A stretch of 64,000 nucleotides of DNA. Source: Oscarella lobularis. Taxonomy: Eukaryota; Porifera; Homoscleromorpha; Homosclerophorida; Oscarellidae. Location of the stretch: contig NC_089186.1 of assembly GCF_947507565.1 (NCBI RefSeq), positions 2,108,001 through 2,172,000 of the forward strand, in the 5' to 3' direction. Below are positions 1 through 15,069 of the stretch, in pieces. The notes under the pieces are model-generated. The model saw only the letters and a program-made list of their open reading frames with translations. It did not search any database and had not been told where the DNA came from. Numbering within the stretch: position 1 is the first letter of the stretch; each line of letters starts with the position of its first letter. The position numbers and the translations under genes were made by a program.

Positions 1-482
1 CAATCCTTAATCATCCGAACGATCCCGACGACCGAGCCGACGGGATCCCTCAGAACCTTCGCGGCGAGCTTCGCGGCGAAGGCGAGCAGAGCGACGATCC
101 GATACCACGTAATCCCGCGCGTCCCGATGCCGCAAACGCGAAGCGCGACGTCGACGAACGCCGAATACGCCGACGATTCCGAGCCGACGTCGAGTTCGTC
201 GACGGCAAACACGAACGTCGGATCCTTTTCGAGTTCGTCGACGATTGTGAGTATGCAATCGGCGACTTGCTGCGTGACGATGCGTTGCGATTCGTCGCCG
301 CTGAGCCGGATTCCCGTTCGCGTTTCGATGTCGCGAACGGGAACGCGTTGCTGTTCGGCGAGAACGAGGTGAATCGTTTCGTTCGTCACCTCTTCGACCT
401 GTTCGTCCGTGCTCGGGTTCGGCGTCACGACAGGTTGCTGATCGCTCCTGACGGATCGAAGTGATGACGTACCCGTGTCCAT
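1..482 (-). CDS. Bcl-2 family protein, BOK/BAK-like (partial at window edge)
   Basis: Reading the minus strand from the ATG at 482 gives an open frame of 160 residues that runs off the window. Residues about 117-140 (GTRGITWYRIVALLAFAAKL) match the BH1 motif of the Bcl-2 family, with the G-I-T-W form typical of BOK and BAK. Residues about 76-85 (CILTIVDELE) resemble a BH3 helix, with V replacing the usual G before D-E. BH2 and any membrane anchor would lie beyond base 1. The family controls mitochondrial outer-membrane permeability in apoptosis; whether this member kills or protects cannot be told. It lies directly downstream of a second Bcl-2 gene on the same strand, suggesting an old tandem duplication. 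Confidence 0.82.
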   Translation of the reverse strand, partial: MDTGTSSLRSVRSDQQPVVTPNPSTDEQVEEVTNETIHLVLAEQQRVPVRDIETRTGIRLSGDESQRIVTQQVADCILTIVDELEKDPTFVFAVDELDVGSESSAYSAFVDVALRVCGIGTRGITWYRIVALLAFAAKLAAKVLRDPVGSVVGIVRMIKD

Positions 483-659
483 GATGATGGTGTTGATGAT
501 GGTGAGTGTTGTGAGCAGCTCCCGTATACTCGTACTAATCATATTTATTACCGTAGAAAGTTCAGCAAGTGAAATACAGGATATAACTTCCGTCTTATAA
601 GATCAGAAAAGTACAAAAATTGGTCAGGGAGAAAATGCTGGCTTTCTGACAGTTTGCCT

Positions 660-1343
660 TCATCTTCGCCCAAAGATTAAGCTGAGAGCTACAAAGCCAA
701 AAACGGAGAGAATCACACCAATTGCTATGCCAGGAGCTTGCTGGACCACAAATGCTTGCAAGGACGCCTGAAATTAATGAGTAAGTAGTATGGACATCAT
801 AATACAGAAGATTCATACCCAGCCTCCAGTACTAGTAATCCAGTCGACAAGTCTTTCTGTAGCAAACAGAGCAACCCACCCCAAAATATTATGAATAACA
901 CCATGCTGTTGACTAAAATATGCACGAGTTGCCAATTTTACACCAAAGCGGAACAGAGCTGCAACTCTGCCCCATGTGATACCCTTAGCAATAAGAGTTA
1001 GGGCAACCTAGAAAAAAAGTAGAACCTCATTTCCAAGCCAGTGGGATTTTCAGGGAGATAAAGTGGTAATTACCTGTTCAAAAGTTGAATAGGCAGTTGT
1101 CGGAGATAGATCAACTTTCTGTACAATTCCATTGATTTCGTCGTCTATCTTGTCGCCGAGGTTTGCTAGATTATTAGCTGCTTCAATTATTTGCGGTTGG
1201 TCTTGCTGCGGCATGTGGACGCCGTACTGAGCAAGCTCCGACTGCACGACGCCCGTCATTTTAGGAAGGGCCAAAGCAAACACGCATGAAGTAACATCTT
1301 TGATGGCCAAGCTGTCCGGTCTCGTTGTTGATCTCAGGGCCAT
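660..1343 (-). CDS. Bcl-2 family protein with BH3, BH1, BH2 and tail anchor (BAK/BAX-like)
   Basis: Three exons (1343-1074, 1007-819, 767-660), all joined in phase 0 with GT-AG boundaries, encode 188 residues. Exon 1 carries a BH3-like helix at about residues 57-70 (NNLANLGDKIDDEI, with the L-x3-G-D core). Exon 2 starts with BH1 (KGITWGRVAALFRFGVKLA) and ends with BH2 (VDWITSTGGW). Exon 3 encodes a hydrophobic segment of about 20 residues (GIAIGVILSVFGFVALSLIF) followed by G-R-R and the stop, the form of a tail anchor for the outer mitochondrial membrane or ER. Length and domain order fit multidomain BAK/BAX/BOK or Bcl-2 proteins. The Trp after G-I-T occurs in pro-apoptotic and pro-survival members alike, so the role stays open. 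It is divergent from SQOR. Confidence 0.9.
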
Positions 1344-1716
1344 TCTGATGAGACTCGGAAAACTCTTCTTCTCCTTTTATGGACAATGTGGGCGAATATA
1401 GTACCACGCATGCCTATGACGTGCTAAAGAATTTTTTTACTGCCGGCATAGATAGAGGAGAAGGATCTACCGGTATCTGTCATTTGACCTTCACGTGATT
1501 GCTCAAATTCCGGTCACATTAGCGACGAAAACCGTAACGTGTAGCAAGAGAGCGTGCTAGTCTAGTATCCGTGGTGCAGACGCGTAGGACAGAGACGTGC
1601 TCACGTCACGGATAGTGGGGGAGGGGGCCATAGAGCGAAACGTGACTGCGTCACCGAGATTTTCGCGCGATATATACCCTCCAATCGCCGTCTTTCGTCA
1701 TTACACAAAGCGAGTC
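1344..1716. promoter_or_regulatory. Divergent promoter between the Bcl-2 gene and SQOR
   Basis: This 373 bp gap separates two head-to-head start codons (1343 minus, 1717 plus), so it must hold both promoters or one shared promoter. A palindromic E-box, TCACGTGA, lies at 1491-1498. I see no convincing TATA box and no further gene. Confidence 0.5.
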
Positions 1717-3420
<1,704 letters not shown>

Positions 3421-3624
3421 ATTGCATGGGCATGCGTTTTTCTGACTATGACTGCTGAAAATCCAACAGTATGATATCTTTAATTAGAGTGCCATTGTCA
3501 TCTTCACAGTCCTGTGACAAATTCTTTTTCCAAGGTGCTGCGACGTGACGTAAAACGCGCTTGCGGGATTCCCACTCCAATTGTCCATCTAATTCCTCTC
3601 TTCGTGTGGTAGTCTTCCTTATCC

Positions 3625-6600
3625 ATGCTCAAGCAAAAGAGTCCCAGTCAAAAAGGCGGTGCCTTTGCGCCTAAATTTCCAGGCGGACGCAAATCGATGG
3701 GTCGTGGAAGAGTGCTTAGTAGCCAAATCATGAAATTGGCTGGCGTCGATCAGGACGAAACGTATAAGAAGAGTCTCCAGGCCATGGATCAGCTCAGAGC
3801 CGTCAAGGCTAACCTGGCACAGGTTTATTGACACTAGCAACGCCAGTTCCTATGATCTCACAAATGGGTCAGGTGATGGATAGCGCCGAGAAAGCGAGCA
3901 CTGAATTTCCTGCAGACAAATTGCACGACGAAGATCATATGGCGGATAAGGTAGCCAAGAGATTTCGATCTAATCGTGTCAATGGCGTTGCCTTTCGTGC
4001 AGGAGAGAGTCTGGTCGATTCTAGAAGATTATGAGAAGCTGTGCACGGAACGTGAAAAAGTATTGACTAAATTGATTTACTGTATTGTCACTTCAACGTC
4101 TCTCACTGCAGGTTTTGTTTTCATTGGAGCACGTAATGAACATAAATATCTACGCAGGCGCTAAAACGCAGTAGGTATTTATTTATCTGTGTAGTTTTTC
4201 AACACTTCGAAGGAAGATCCGTCTATGGTACTAACAATCAAATAATTCAATGTGTACCTACCTAAAGTTCTTGTTTAGAGGCGAAGGCAAATTCCGATTA
4301 TTTTGGAAGACACCGATTGGTCATCTGACCACGAAACAGATGATGACGACACTTCTGATCAAGACAAGGAAGCGAAAAGAGAATTCGAGTTTGGAATAAA
4401 TAGATACAGATACTCCCACGTGACTAAATTATTTAGAAAAGCGTTTACTGTTGCGCAAGAGTCGGCCATCCGCTTGAAGGATCTCAACGCCGAAGTGGTT
4501 CACATAGCAACGCTAATTAACAGGTAAATACTAATAAATATTTGAATGGCGTCAATCCGGGGGACCCGTCGTTCTAGAATCGCTCTCGGGAACTTCAACT
4601 GGAAGGCGAATCCGTTCTCAGGTTCTCTAGACCGTTGTTAGTCGCCTCAATCGATACGATACCGCATCTAGACCTCAAAGGCATACTTCGCCAGGTCACC
4701 GACTCAAACTATGTAGCGGAAACGAGTAGGAGATGGGCAGAGTTGTATACGGCTTTGGAAATGGGGCTCTATAGTCTCCAGAGCCTCCTAGTAGAAGAAG
4801 GCTCTGGGAGGGGGCCCCCCTTTCACCGAACCCACGCTCTCTCTCTCTCTCTCTAGAGGTACTCGAAGCTCAATCCATGTTCGATCAGCTCATCGCGAGC
4901 GTTCACGACATCGCAAGGCGAAACAGCCAGTGAGAAAGACGCGATCGACGCGTTTACGCGAGACCCCCTACCGTTCGTATGCATTGCAGACTCAAGAAAG
5001 CAAAGAGCGATCAGGAAAAGGTAAACGCGACGCCTTTGTTATTAATTAATCGGTATGGGACCCATCTCGCGTCGTGCGTGACTCGTGCCCTTAGCGGGGG
5101 TGTGGAGTGGAAGTAGCACCGTAGAGACAAGGATAACATCTTTCTAGAAAGATTGTGAGAACAATCGCCTAGACAGTCGATTTAGTTATGAAGTTAGGGA
5201 TTTGAATCAGGCACGTCAAAGGCGACGCCACTTGATAAGATAGAGAGAGAGAGAGCGGTCAATACTAGTAGTACCTTCTTGTATAGAAAGCCATGGACTC
5301 GATTCCTAGTTCAACACAGAGAAAGGATCTAACTGTCCCGTTATATAGAGTAGGAAGTGTACGGTCCTTTTGGCGGCGTCGGCGTCGGCGGCGTCGTCGT
5401 CTTCGATCATCCGATTTGCGTACAGCTGGAGATGTCGAAAGAGAGACGTCATATGCACGCGTCTATATAATCTATGCGCATCGACTGTGTGGGACCCCCG
5501 ACTTCGTTTGCATGGACGCATTAATCCGTTTGTGCGCGCACCCCCGGCCCCCCGAGTTCAATTCTATTGTCATGAAAAAAAGGCGAGAGGGGCGGTTCGA
5601 TTTGCTCGATCGTGGGAAAACGAATTTGAATTATTTCCATAATCCGTTTCATATCGAATCACTCGAATTCATTTGTAAAGATCGGCGGCCGTTCTAAAAA
5701 TGCCTCGAAACCGCAAACTCGAATAGAACACGAACCGCTTCTAATGTATACGCGCGACGGCCTTCTTGAAAGGGAGATCCCATTGTTTGCTGTAAGCACT
5801 TCCCCCATTCAAACTCGCACTAAACCTAATGACGAGCACGTGCCTCTGAAATGATTGCATATCGATATAATGCGGTGGCATTTCGTTCGTTTTCCTCTAT
5901 TGCTTTAGTCACAGTCGAGATTTCTGATATGCATCTCGCCTCCTATGTAGTGTTTTATTGTTTTTCTTTTTCCTTATGCAGCAACTCGACGCTTCCATTG
6001 CTCGCAACGTGAGCCTGAAGACGGAAAACGAGTCTCTCAAGGGAGCGATACGAACTCCCGAGCTCGAGTTGGAAAAAGCTCGAAAGGTATGAGAAGCCGT
6101 TCTTATCGAATAATCGAATATCGTAGAGGATGTGCCTATTTTCGTCGTTCCCTAAAAAACGCGTCTCGATCCTCTCGAACCCTAATCCAATCGTCCTCTT
6201 CCTTCCTTCAATTGTGGCCTCGTTGAAGGAATTGGATGCACTTCGCGAAGAAGTACGAGAGAAGAGCGACAAGGTTGAAGAATGCACCGTAGGTCTAGAA
6301 TAGTCCATGCAAGGATCCGCTTCCCTCCCCGGCTTCGTCGTTTTCTCAAGGCTCTCATCGAGGATCTCGTCGACGAGAAAAAGACCCTTGTCGTCGAGAT
6401 CGAAACGACGAGCGCAACGAGTCAGGAAGTGCTGAACGAGAAATCGAAACTCGTACAACAGAAGAACGAAGTTAGCTAATGATTTATAATTCGCGTGGAG
6501 TAGAGCCCGAAGCGCAGTTTGCATTCCTTGCTCCTAGGAACTCAAGAAACAGTCGCTCGTGATCAAACGCTTAGAGGTCGATAAGACGGAAGAAAGGGAG

Positions 6601-7492
6601 AATTTGACACTAATCTTGAATTCCTCGCACGCAGGATGAGTCGAAACGAAAAGCGGATCGAATTCGCGAGCTCGAGACGTCGGTCGCCGCGTTTGCATCG
6701 AACGCCGCCGTCGCAGCCCCTCCACCGCCGTCGGCGACGGCAGACGCGACGTCTACGTTCGTCGACGGCGACGACGACGATCACACGCAGCTGATCGCGG
6801 AGAACTGCGACCTGAAACGCGAGCTAACGAGATGCCGACATCGCATTCGATATTTGGAAGAGGTTAGAGTCGATCGTGGTTTGGTTCCTCTTTTCGCTTA
6901 TCTCGACGATCAGTTGGTTCGAAGTTTTCTGCTCAAACGAAAGCAGACGAAGAGCACGCACGTTCTCCCGGAGCTCCCTCTGCCGAGCGTAAGAGAGAAA
7001 GTCCACACTCCCCCTCCCCCCACGCAATAACGCGTCCATTTTTTCTAAGAAAATATTAAAAGGTGGCCAACGATCTCGAATGGCGACAACACCGACGACC
7101 TTTCACGTAAGCCATTACGCTCGTCGGCGTGCCTGTTTACCCAGACAAATGTCGGCACGCGTGTATAGAGTACGTCGGAAGCATTGACTGGTGCGCATCC
7201 GCCGCCGCCATCGCCGCCCCCGTTATCCCTAAGTTTGGGTTCCCCCATGACGCGTCGTCGTCACACCGACGCAACTCTGATCTCCGCCGCCGCCGCCTCC
7301 GACGACGACGACGGCGGCGATTTTCGTCGTCGTCCCCTATTGCGCGTCAAAAGCGTTTCGCGTTCCGGTACGGATAACATATCGGACGTCGTCGATATCG
7401 GCGGTCGTCCCGCCGCCGGTCATCTCACGCCGCTCACGCCGCTCAGTTCGCGATCGACGTCGAGAAATTTTTCTCGAGGCGGTTTGTTTTAG
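3625..7492 (+). CDS. Coiled-coil protein of unknown family
   Basis: I do not recognise the family. A chain of about 15 short exons can be joined in consistent phase, starting at ATG 3625 (MLKQKSPSQKGG) and ending at TAG 7490-7492. The N-terminal third is helical and basic, then acidic (a D-rich run near 4330), with helices such as VLEAQSMFDQLIASVHDIAR near 4862. The second half is classic heptad coiled coil (5982-6860), for example SLKTENESLKG, ELDALREEVREK and DLVDEKKTLVVEIE. The last exon is Pro- and Ser-rich and ends in RNFSRGGLF. The helical N-terminal part could be a BAR-type or spectrin-like fold; that is a guess. The 750 bp intron at about 5227-5981 raises the possibility of two genes. 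Some splice choices (TAGAG acceptor near 4281, donor near 4760) are the least certain. Confidence 0.5.
5227..5981 (+). other. Long intron of the coiled-coil gene
   Basis: About 750 bp between the exon near 5155-5226 and the one starting near 5982, more than ten times the usual intron here. It contains a run of cgg/cgt triplets (5370-5405), which produces Arg-rich open frames on several frames. I see no gene, transposon or RNA structure in it. Confidence 0.5.
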
Positions 7493-7897
7493 GAGGAGAA
7501 AAAGGCTCTTACGCTATATTCTCTCGCTCCTCCTCCTCCTCCTCGTTTCAATTTTTATTAGACGTTAAGATATTTCGCGTATGTCTGGTCTTTTGTTGGG
7601 TCGCGAGTGTGCGAAGTGCATGCCGCTCGTACCATGACCTAATGGGGTGAAAATATTTTCGTGTAGCTCTCAGTATTCACTCGGGTGTTAATTACGTTTG
7701 CCTGAGGGGAATGGCGGGGCGGAGTCGAGCGAATCGCCGCGCGGCTGTGGGTGGTAGTACGAGTGTTTAGACAAGTAAAAGCTTGCGGTACCCTCGGCGT
7801 CAGAGAGGTCCTTATATATAGAGCAGACGGAGGGGACCTAGAGTCATTAGTCGTCTCTCCGCACACCGGTCGACGTCAAGTATATACCCCCCAAGCA

Positions 7898-9958
7898 ATG
7901 ATCCCGAGTTTCTGCAGCATCGTTTTCGTCGTCTCCGTCGCTCTCGTCGGCGCGAACGAACACGGAAAGTGTCACCAAGTGAGGCACTTCGCTCACAAGA
8001 TGGAAATCGAAGGCCTAACCTTAGAGGAACATGTAACAGACAAAGACCGTAAGCAAAGTACTAGCTCACAGGGGGGTCCCAAGTCCTCGTGTTTTGCGTC
8101 GTTACCCCGGCACTCAGCGCTCCCTTTGTTATCATACTGAGCACCTGTTAGGTTCCCTCTATGCATGGCCAATGCGTCGGTGGGTAGGATTTAGTAGACC
8201 GCAATGTTCCTAGTTACCTCCGTCACTAATGACGTTAGTCGGCGACTTGGGGGGAAATTCGATAGGGAACCCGGTGCCCGTCTGCTTGCGGTCTGGTCCC
8301 TTGACTAAGCAATTGAATTTTTTGATTCTTGTATAGTCGAGTGCGCTGACACAAACGAGACGACGTGCTGCAACCAGGAGGACGAGTCGCTCCTGAAGTC
8401 GGCGCTCTCGAACGAATTGAATAGCATTAAGAAACGCATTCAGAAAGTCGAAGAGGAGCTCGAACGACGTGCATTCGCTTCCCTGCGTAAGTGCATCGTG
8501 CACTCGGTCGTCACAATCTCCGAAAGAATAATATTTGGCCATTTATAGTCACTCTCGACGCTTATCGACTCTCCATAGTCGCCGCGCTCGACAAAATGAC
8601 GAAATACAGATCGCAATCGGACGCCATCGAGCACCTGGCCATCGATTTCACGAACCTATTCAACAGCGACGAAACGACGTCGTCGTTTCTGCCCTTGCTG
8701 AAATACTTCCGCCGACTCGGGCTCTCCATCCTAGGCCAATTCTCGTCGGGACTGCCGTGGGTCGACGATCGCGACGACGCTCGCGTCGGATGGGACTGCG
8801 ACACCGATCACTGCGTCGTCAAGTATTTCGTCATTCGCATAATCGATCCCGAGTGGATCGATCCACCCGATTGCAACGCGAGCGATTCGTCTCGCGATCC
8901 GCTTCAATTCATCGCTGACATGTCCGACTGCTTCGACCGGTTCATATTGACGTCGAAGCGAATTACGAGCTCGCTCGAAAAATTCGCGCGAGTTTTATTC
9001 AAAATTCGAACCGAACTCCTCTTTCTCTGTCGATCGTGCCGAAAGACTTTCGATAAGGAGATTCTCTGTCCGCTCTGTCGTTCCAGGAGCGCGAACACGT
9101 GCAAAATTATGGACTGCTTCAAACGACTGCACATTCTGAGCGATCTCTGGAATCTCGCCGTTCAATCGGTCCTCGATCTCATAGAACAGGTCGAAGAGAC
9201 GTCGCCGTGTCCGTGCATCAAGAGCCTGGAAAATAGCACGCGTCGAATCACGGAAGTACACCGGCTAATGAACGACAAGGAAAACGGTTTGACCGTCGCA
9301 TCTGACTTCAGGACCCTGGTGAGAATAAAACAAATATACGTTTACGTTGACCCCTAGGTTAAGTGTTTAGGTTTTGCACTATTGTTGTAATACGTCGAGC
9401 GGACATCTGCTCCAATCGCGTCTCGGTTATAGGTCGGGTCCGTGTCCGACGTACACGGATGAGGAGGTGATAGCCGCTTGCGAACGAACAGGCGAGATTA
9501 TAGCGTGCATCGACGTCGATTCGTCCGACGACTCTTGTACGATTTCGCCTCCAAGCGGAACGACGACGACGTCTTTGTCGGATAAAGATTATCTGAAGAC
9601 GTTGATCGACGGCTTCGAATGGCACGGCATCTTCTTTAAATCGACCGTCGATCGCTGGTGTCCGGGGATATCGTCGACAGAAGTCGCTAGCGCTTCATAT
9701 GAAAACGCTAGCGTTTCTTATGAAAGCGTCTGCAGTAACCCGATCGAGACCCCCGTAATAGAACAGGACGCCGCCTGCGGGACGAGCTTCTACGAAGGGA
9801 AACAGAAGTTGAATGCGGCTTGCTGCACCGACTTCGAGTCGGCCGCAGTCGATCCCCTCGTCGGAATGACTAATGCGAATTGCCTGGCTATGTGCACGCT
9901 ATCCGAAGGCGACGATCCGGCCAAGTGCGGCCGAAGTGCGCAGGACGCCTGCAAATGA
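7898..9958 (+). CDS. Glypican-like secreted protein without an obvious GPI signal
   Basis: Four exons (7898-8048, 8337-8486, 8549-9318, 9371-9958) join in frame to encode 552 residues, the usual glypican length. A signal peptide (FCSIVFVVSVALVGA) is followed by C-H-Q-V-R and then L-E-C-A-D-T-N-E-T-T-C-C, matching the family's C-x-x-V-R and L-x-I-C...T-C-C blocks. Later, LFLCRSCRK...LCPLC followed by KIMDCFKRLHILSDLWNLA matches the conserved Cys-rich block before the wall-forming helices. The C-terminal exon is Cys-rich and diverged. It ends ...CGRSAQDACK with no hydrophobic tail, so a GPI anchor, normal for glypicans, is not visible. Ser-Gly pairs suitable for heparan sulfate are scarce. Glypicans act as co-receptors for Wnt, Hedgehog and FGF. 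Overall similarity is weak enough that another Cys-rich helical family is possible. Confidence 0.62.
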
Positions 9959-10113
9959 CGACGCGCCTTTTTATTATCTCTCTATACCTTAACCTTTTAA
10001 AAAAAACTCCGAAGCGGCCGGCTGGCGTTCGATTATGCAGCAGCGATAAGGCTAACGCTATATGATTACGCGCATGAATGGGTTACGCAATATACTTTTT
10101 AGATTCGTTTTAT

Positions 10114-11881
10114 TCACGTCGTCGTCGTCGTCGTCGGCTTTTCCCACGTCGTCAAGTATCGTTCGCTGTTGTAGTAGAAGATTCGGTTCGATCGATCGCT
10201 CCAATGGGCCGTCCACCCGTCGGGAAGTTGTTTGTTAATGACGTCGATCTTTATTCTTGATGCGTTGACGTAGTGAGCGTTTAGATCTGCGTTGACGTAG
10301 TGATGGTTGGGGTCTGGTTCTGGTTCGGGTTCTGGTAGTCGCGAGCGTTCTTGCATGATGGGATGAAGGACGTCCGGCTCTGATATTCGCTTCGGCGATC
10401 GCCTTGTGTGCGACACCGGCAAGTCCGGTACGGACAGCGGTCTCTGAGGTCGTGCGTGGAGGTGGGGATTCTGCTGTAGTAGTGGGGACCAGTGTTCTGG
10501 TTCTGGAGGCAGCGGGGCTGGAGGCCGAAACGACATTGTGTCCGATGCTCTGACGCTTGCCGGCTCCGTGTCCATCGACAGGTCGACTGATAAAGTTGCC
10601 CTTTTTCGCGTTTCTATTAAATATTAGATGAGGACGTTGTTATGGTACGGTAGTAGATTTTTACTCTCTCGCAATTGGCTGTTTGTTTTTATCAGCCCGG
10701 TCACCACTTGCAGGATCTCTTCGACCGATCCGACGGCACTTCGATGATCCTTGAAGGCGAGAATAACAAAGCGCTGTCCCTTTTCAATCACGGCGGCAAA
10801 ATGGCTTCTATAGACGAATGCAAATAAAGAATGCATATAAAGGCCAATCCAGGCTGACTGACTGCTTGATTTCGCTCGAAAGACAGCAAAGCAATTGTTC
10901 TGCGGGATATTGCAAGGTTATGATTTTTTTCTTGTTCTGTACTATCTTCAGTCCTTCCTATATACAGAAGACAGAAAGCTTCGCGTTTGCAATGCGTCTA
11001 TCCGGTGAGCTTACCGGAGAGATCATGAGGGTTACGGGTTGACGCTTTTTCTTTTGAGCAATTTTTGCTATTGTGCTGCTGATGTTTGCCTTCGTCGCTT
11101 CGAAGTCCGTTTCGACTTCATGCGCTCCCATGAATTGAACGGCAAACGTCTGCCTAAGTCCTTCGTCGTGAACTTCGGTGAGACACTTGAGTCGCGAAAA
11201 GATATTTTCTGTACACAAGAGTTATAATACGGACTCAGAAAAGAACGTGACAAACTAACTTCTTGTTGCTGTTGGGGAACTTGAAGCTTTTGTAGGTGAG
11301 GTCGGCAAGGAGCTCAGTGGCGACTTGAGCGGCGAATGCTGATCCAATGCCAGTGGACTAGTCGCTCCCCCCGCCTCTTCCTTCAACTCGACTGTAAAGG
11401 AAAAGGTAGGCTAAAACATCGCGGGCTGGCACAAATTTTACCTTCTTCGTAATATTTGCTTCTCATTCCGCAAGGCTGTACTAATTTGCAGCATAGACCA
11501 GCATCGTTATATTTAACAAAGTCGATTAGGCTATCTAAGTCGACAAAGGATCCCGATGTTCCGCAGGAGAACCTGAGAAAAACCGTTGATCGCCGTATAC
11601 CGCCCCTCTGAGTACAAATAGTCACTACCGTCCATCCTTTTGTCGAATTAGATAGTGATGAGCTTTGTTTCGATGTGCAACGACTAGCGCTAGCTCGCCT
11701 GGAGGATTCAGCCGTTCCCTGACCAAGAACAAGCCATCGCTACAAACAAGACACACCCTACCAATTAGCAAGTCAAATTGAGGGACGATTCAATTCACGT
11801 AAGGTCGTCGAGAGCAAGCATATCTTCAGCTTCTCCACGCGGCAACGGGCCGCGAAGCCAAGTTCGTTGCGAGCCAGACAT
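10114..11881 (-). CDS. SH2-PTB-WW adaptor protein
   Basis: Eight exons (11881-11799, 11739-11629, 11572-11442, 11391-11260, 11208-11015, 10957-10863, 10807-10665, 10586-10114) keep one frame through every junction and give 453 residues. Residues about 7-100 form an SH2 domain: WLRGPLPRGEAEDML, then FLVRE with the phosphotyrosine-binding Arg at about 35, HHYLIR, and DAGLCCKLVQPC. A Ser/Pro/Thr-rich linker follows. Residues about 154-292 form a PTB/PID domain (FAVQFMGAHEV, VTLMISPEGLKI, and a C-terminal helix VGSVEEILQVVTGLI). A Pro-rich stretch (300-410) leads to a WW domain at about 417-447 (LPDGW...YYNSERYLTTWEKP). SH2 followed by PTB is the order at tensin C-termini; adding a WW is unusual to me. 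It should link phosphotyrosine and NPxY-type ligands to proline-rich partners. An alternative start at 11932 would add 17 residues. Confidence 0.82.
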
Positions 11882-11958
11882 GCAAGACAACTTTCCACAA
11901 TCAACGCACGTGACGTACTCGCGTGAGTGCATTCTCCATAGAACATCCGGGCGAAACA
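11882..11958. promoter_or_regulatory. Very short divergent promoter, SH2-PTB-WW adaptor / DARS1
   Basis: Only 77 bp separate the two start codons (26 bp if the adaptor starts at 11932), so transcription start sites of the two genes must overlap or lie inside each other's 5' region. CACGTGACGTA at 11907-11917 combines an E-box and a CRE/ATF-like core. Confidence 0.5.
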
Positions 11959-14853
<2,895 letters not shown>

Positions 14854-15069
14854 TGTCGAGAACCGAATTCTAGTTGTTGCACTTTAAAAAAATTTGAAAT
14901 TCGGTTTGGGTGCACTATTATACGATTCTGAGCAAACAGAAAAGTTTACCAGCCGCATCTACTGAACTCTACCTAAGGTACGATTTTAGTTAATTAAAAT
15001 GATAGGCTCTAACGTGCGTTAGACTGTTTTAATTCGTTTTGTTTGCACGGTTTACTCGCCCGAAGAGCG

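Noticed and set aside
7-258. 83-residue Arg-rich minus-strand ORF
   Set aside because: Shadow frame of the Bcl-2 gene, whose own frame shows BH1.
5293-5697. 134-residue Arg-rich ORF
   Set aside because: Lies in an intron and results from a cgt/cgg triplet run on several frames.
10114-10575. Stand-alone WW-domain gene starting MDTEPAS
   Set aside because: An acceptor at 10587 and phase match connect the exon to the PTB exon upstream, so it is the last exon of the larger adaptor.
11255-11881. Separate 153-residue SH2-only protein ending ATRS
   Set aside because: The stop codon TAG lies inside a GTTAGT donor. Splicing to 11208 continues in phase into the PTB domain.
14854-15069. RFX X-box upstream of WDR19
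   Set aside because: IFT genes often have one, and I looked for GTTRCC-type inverted half-sites, but none is convincing in this 216 bp region.
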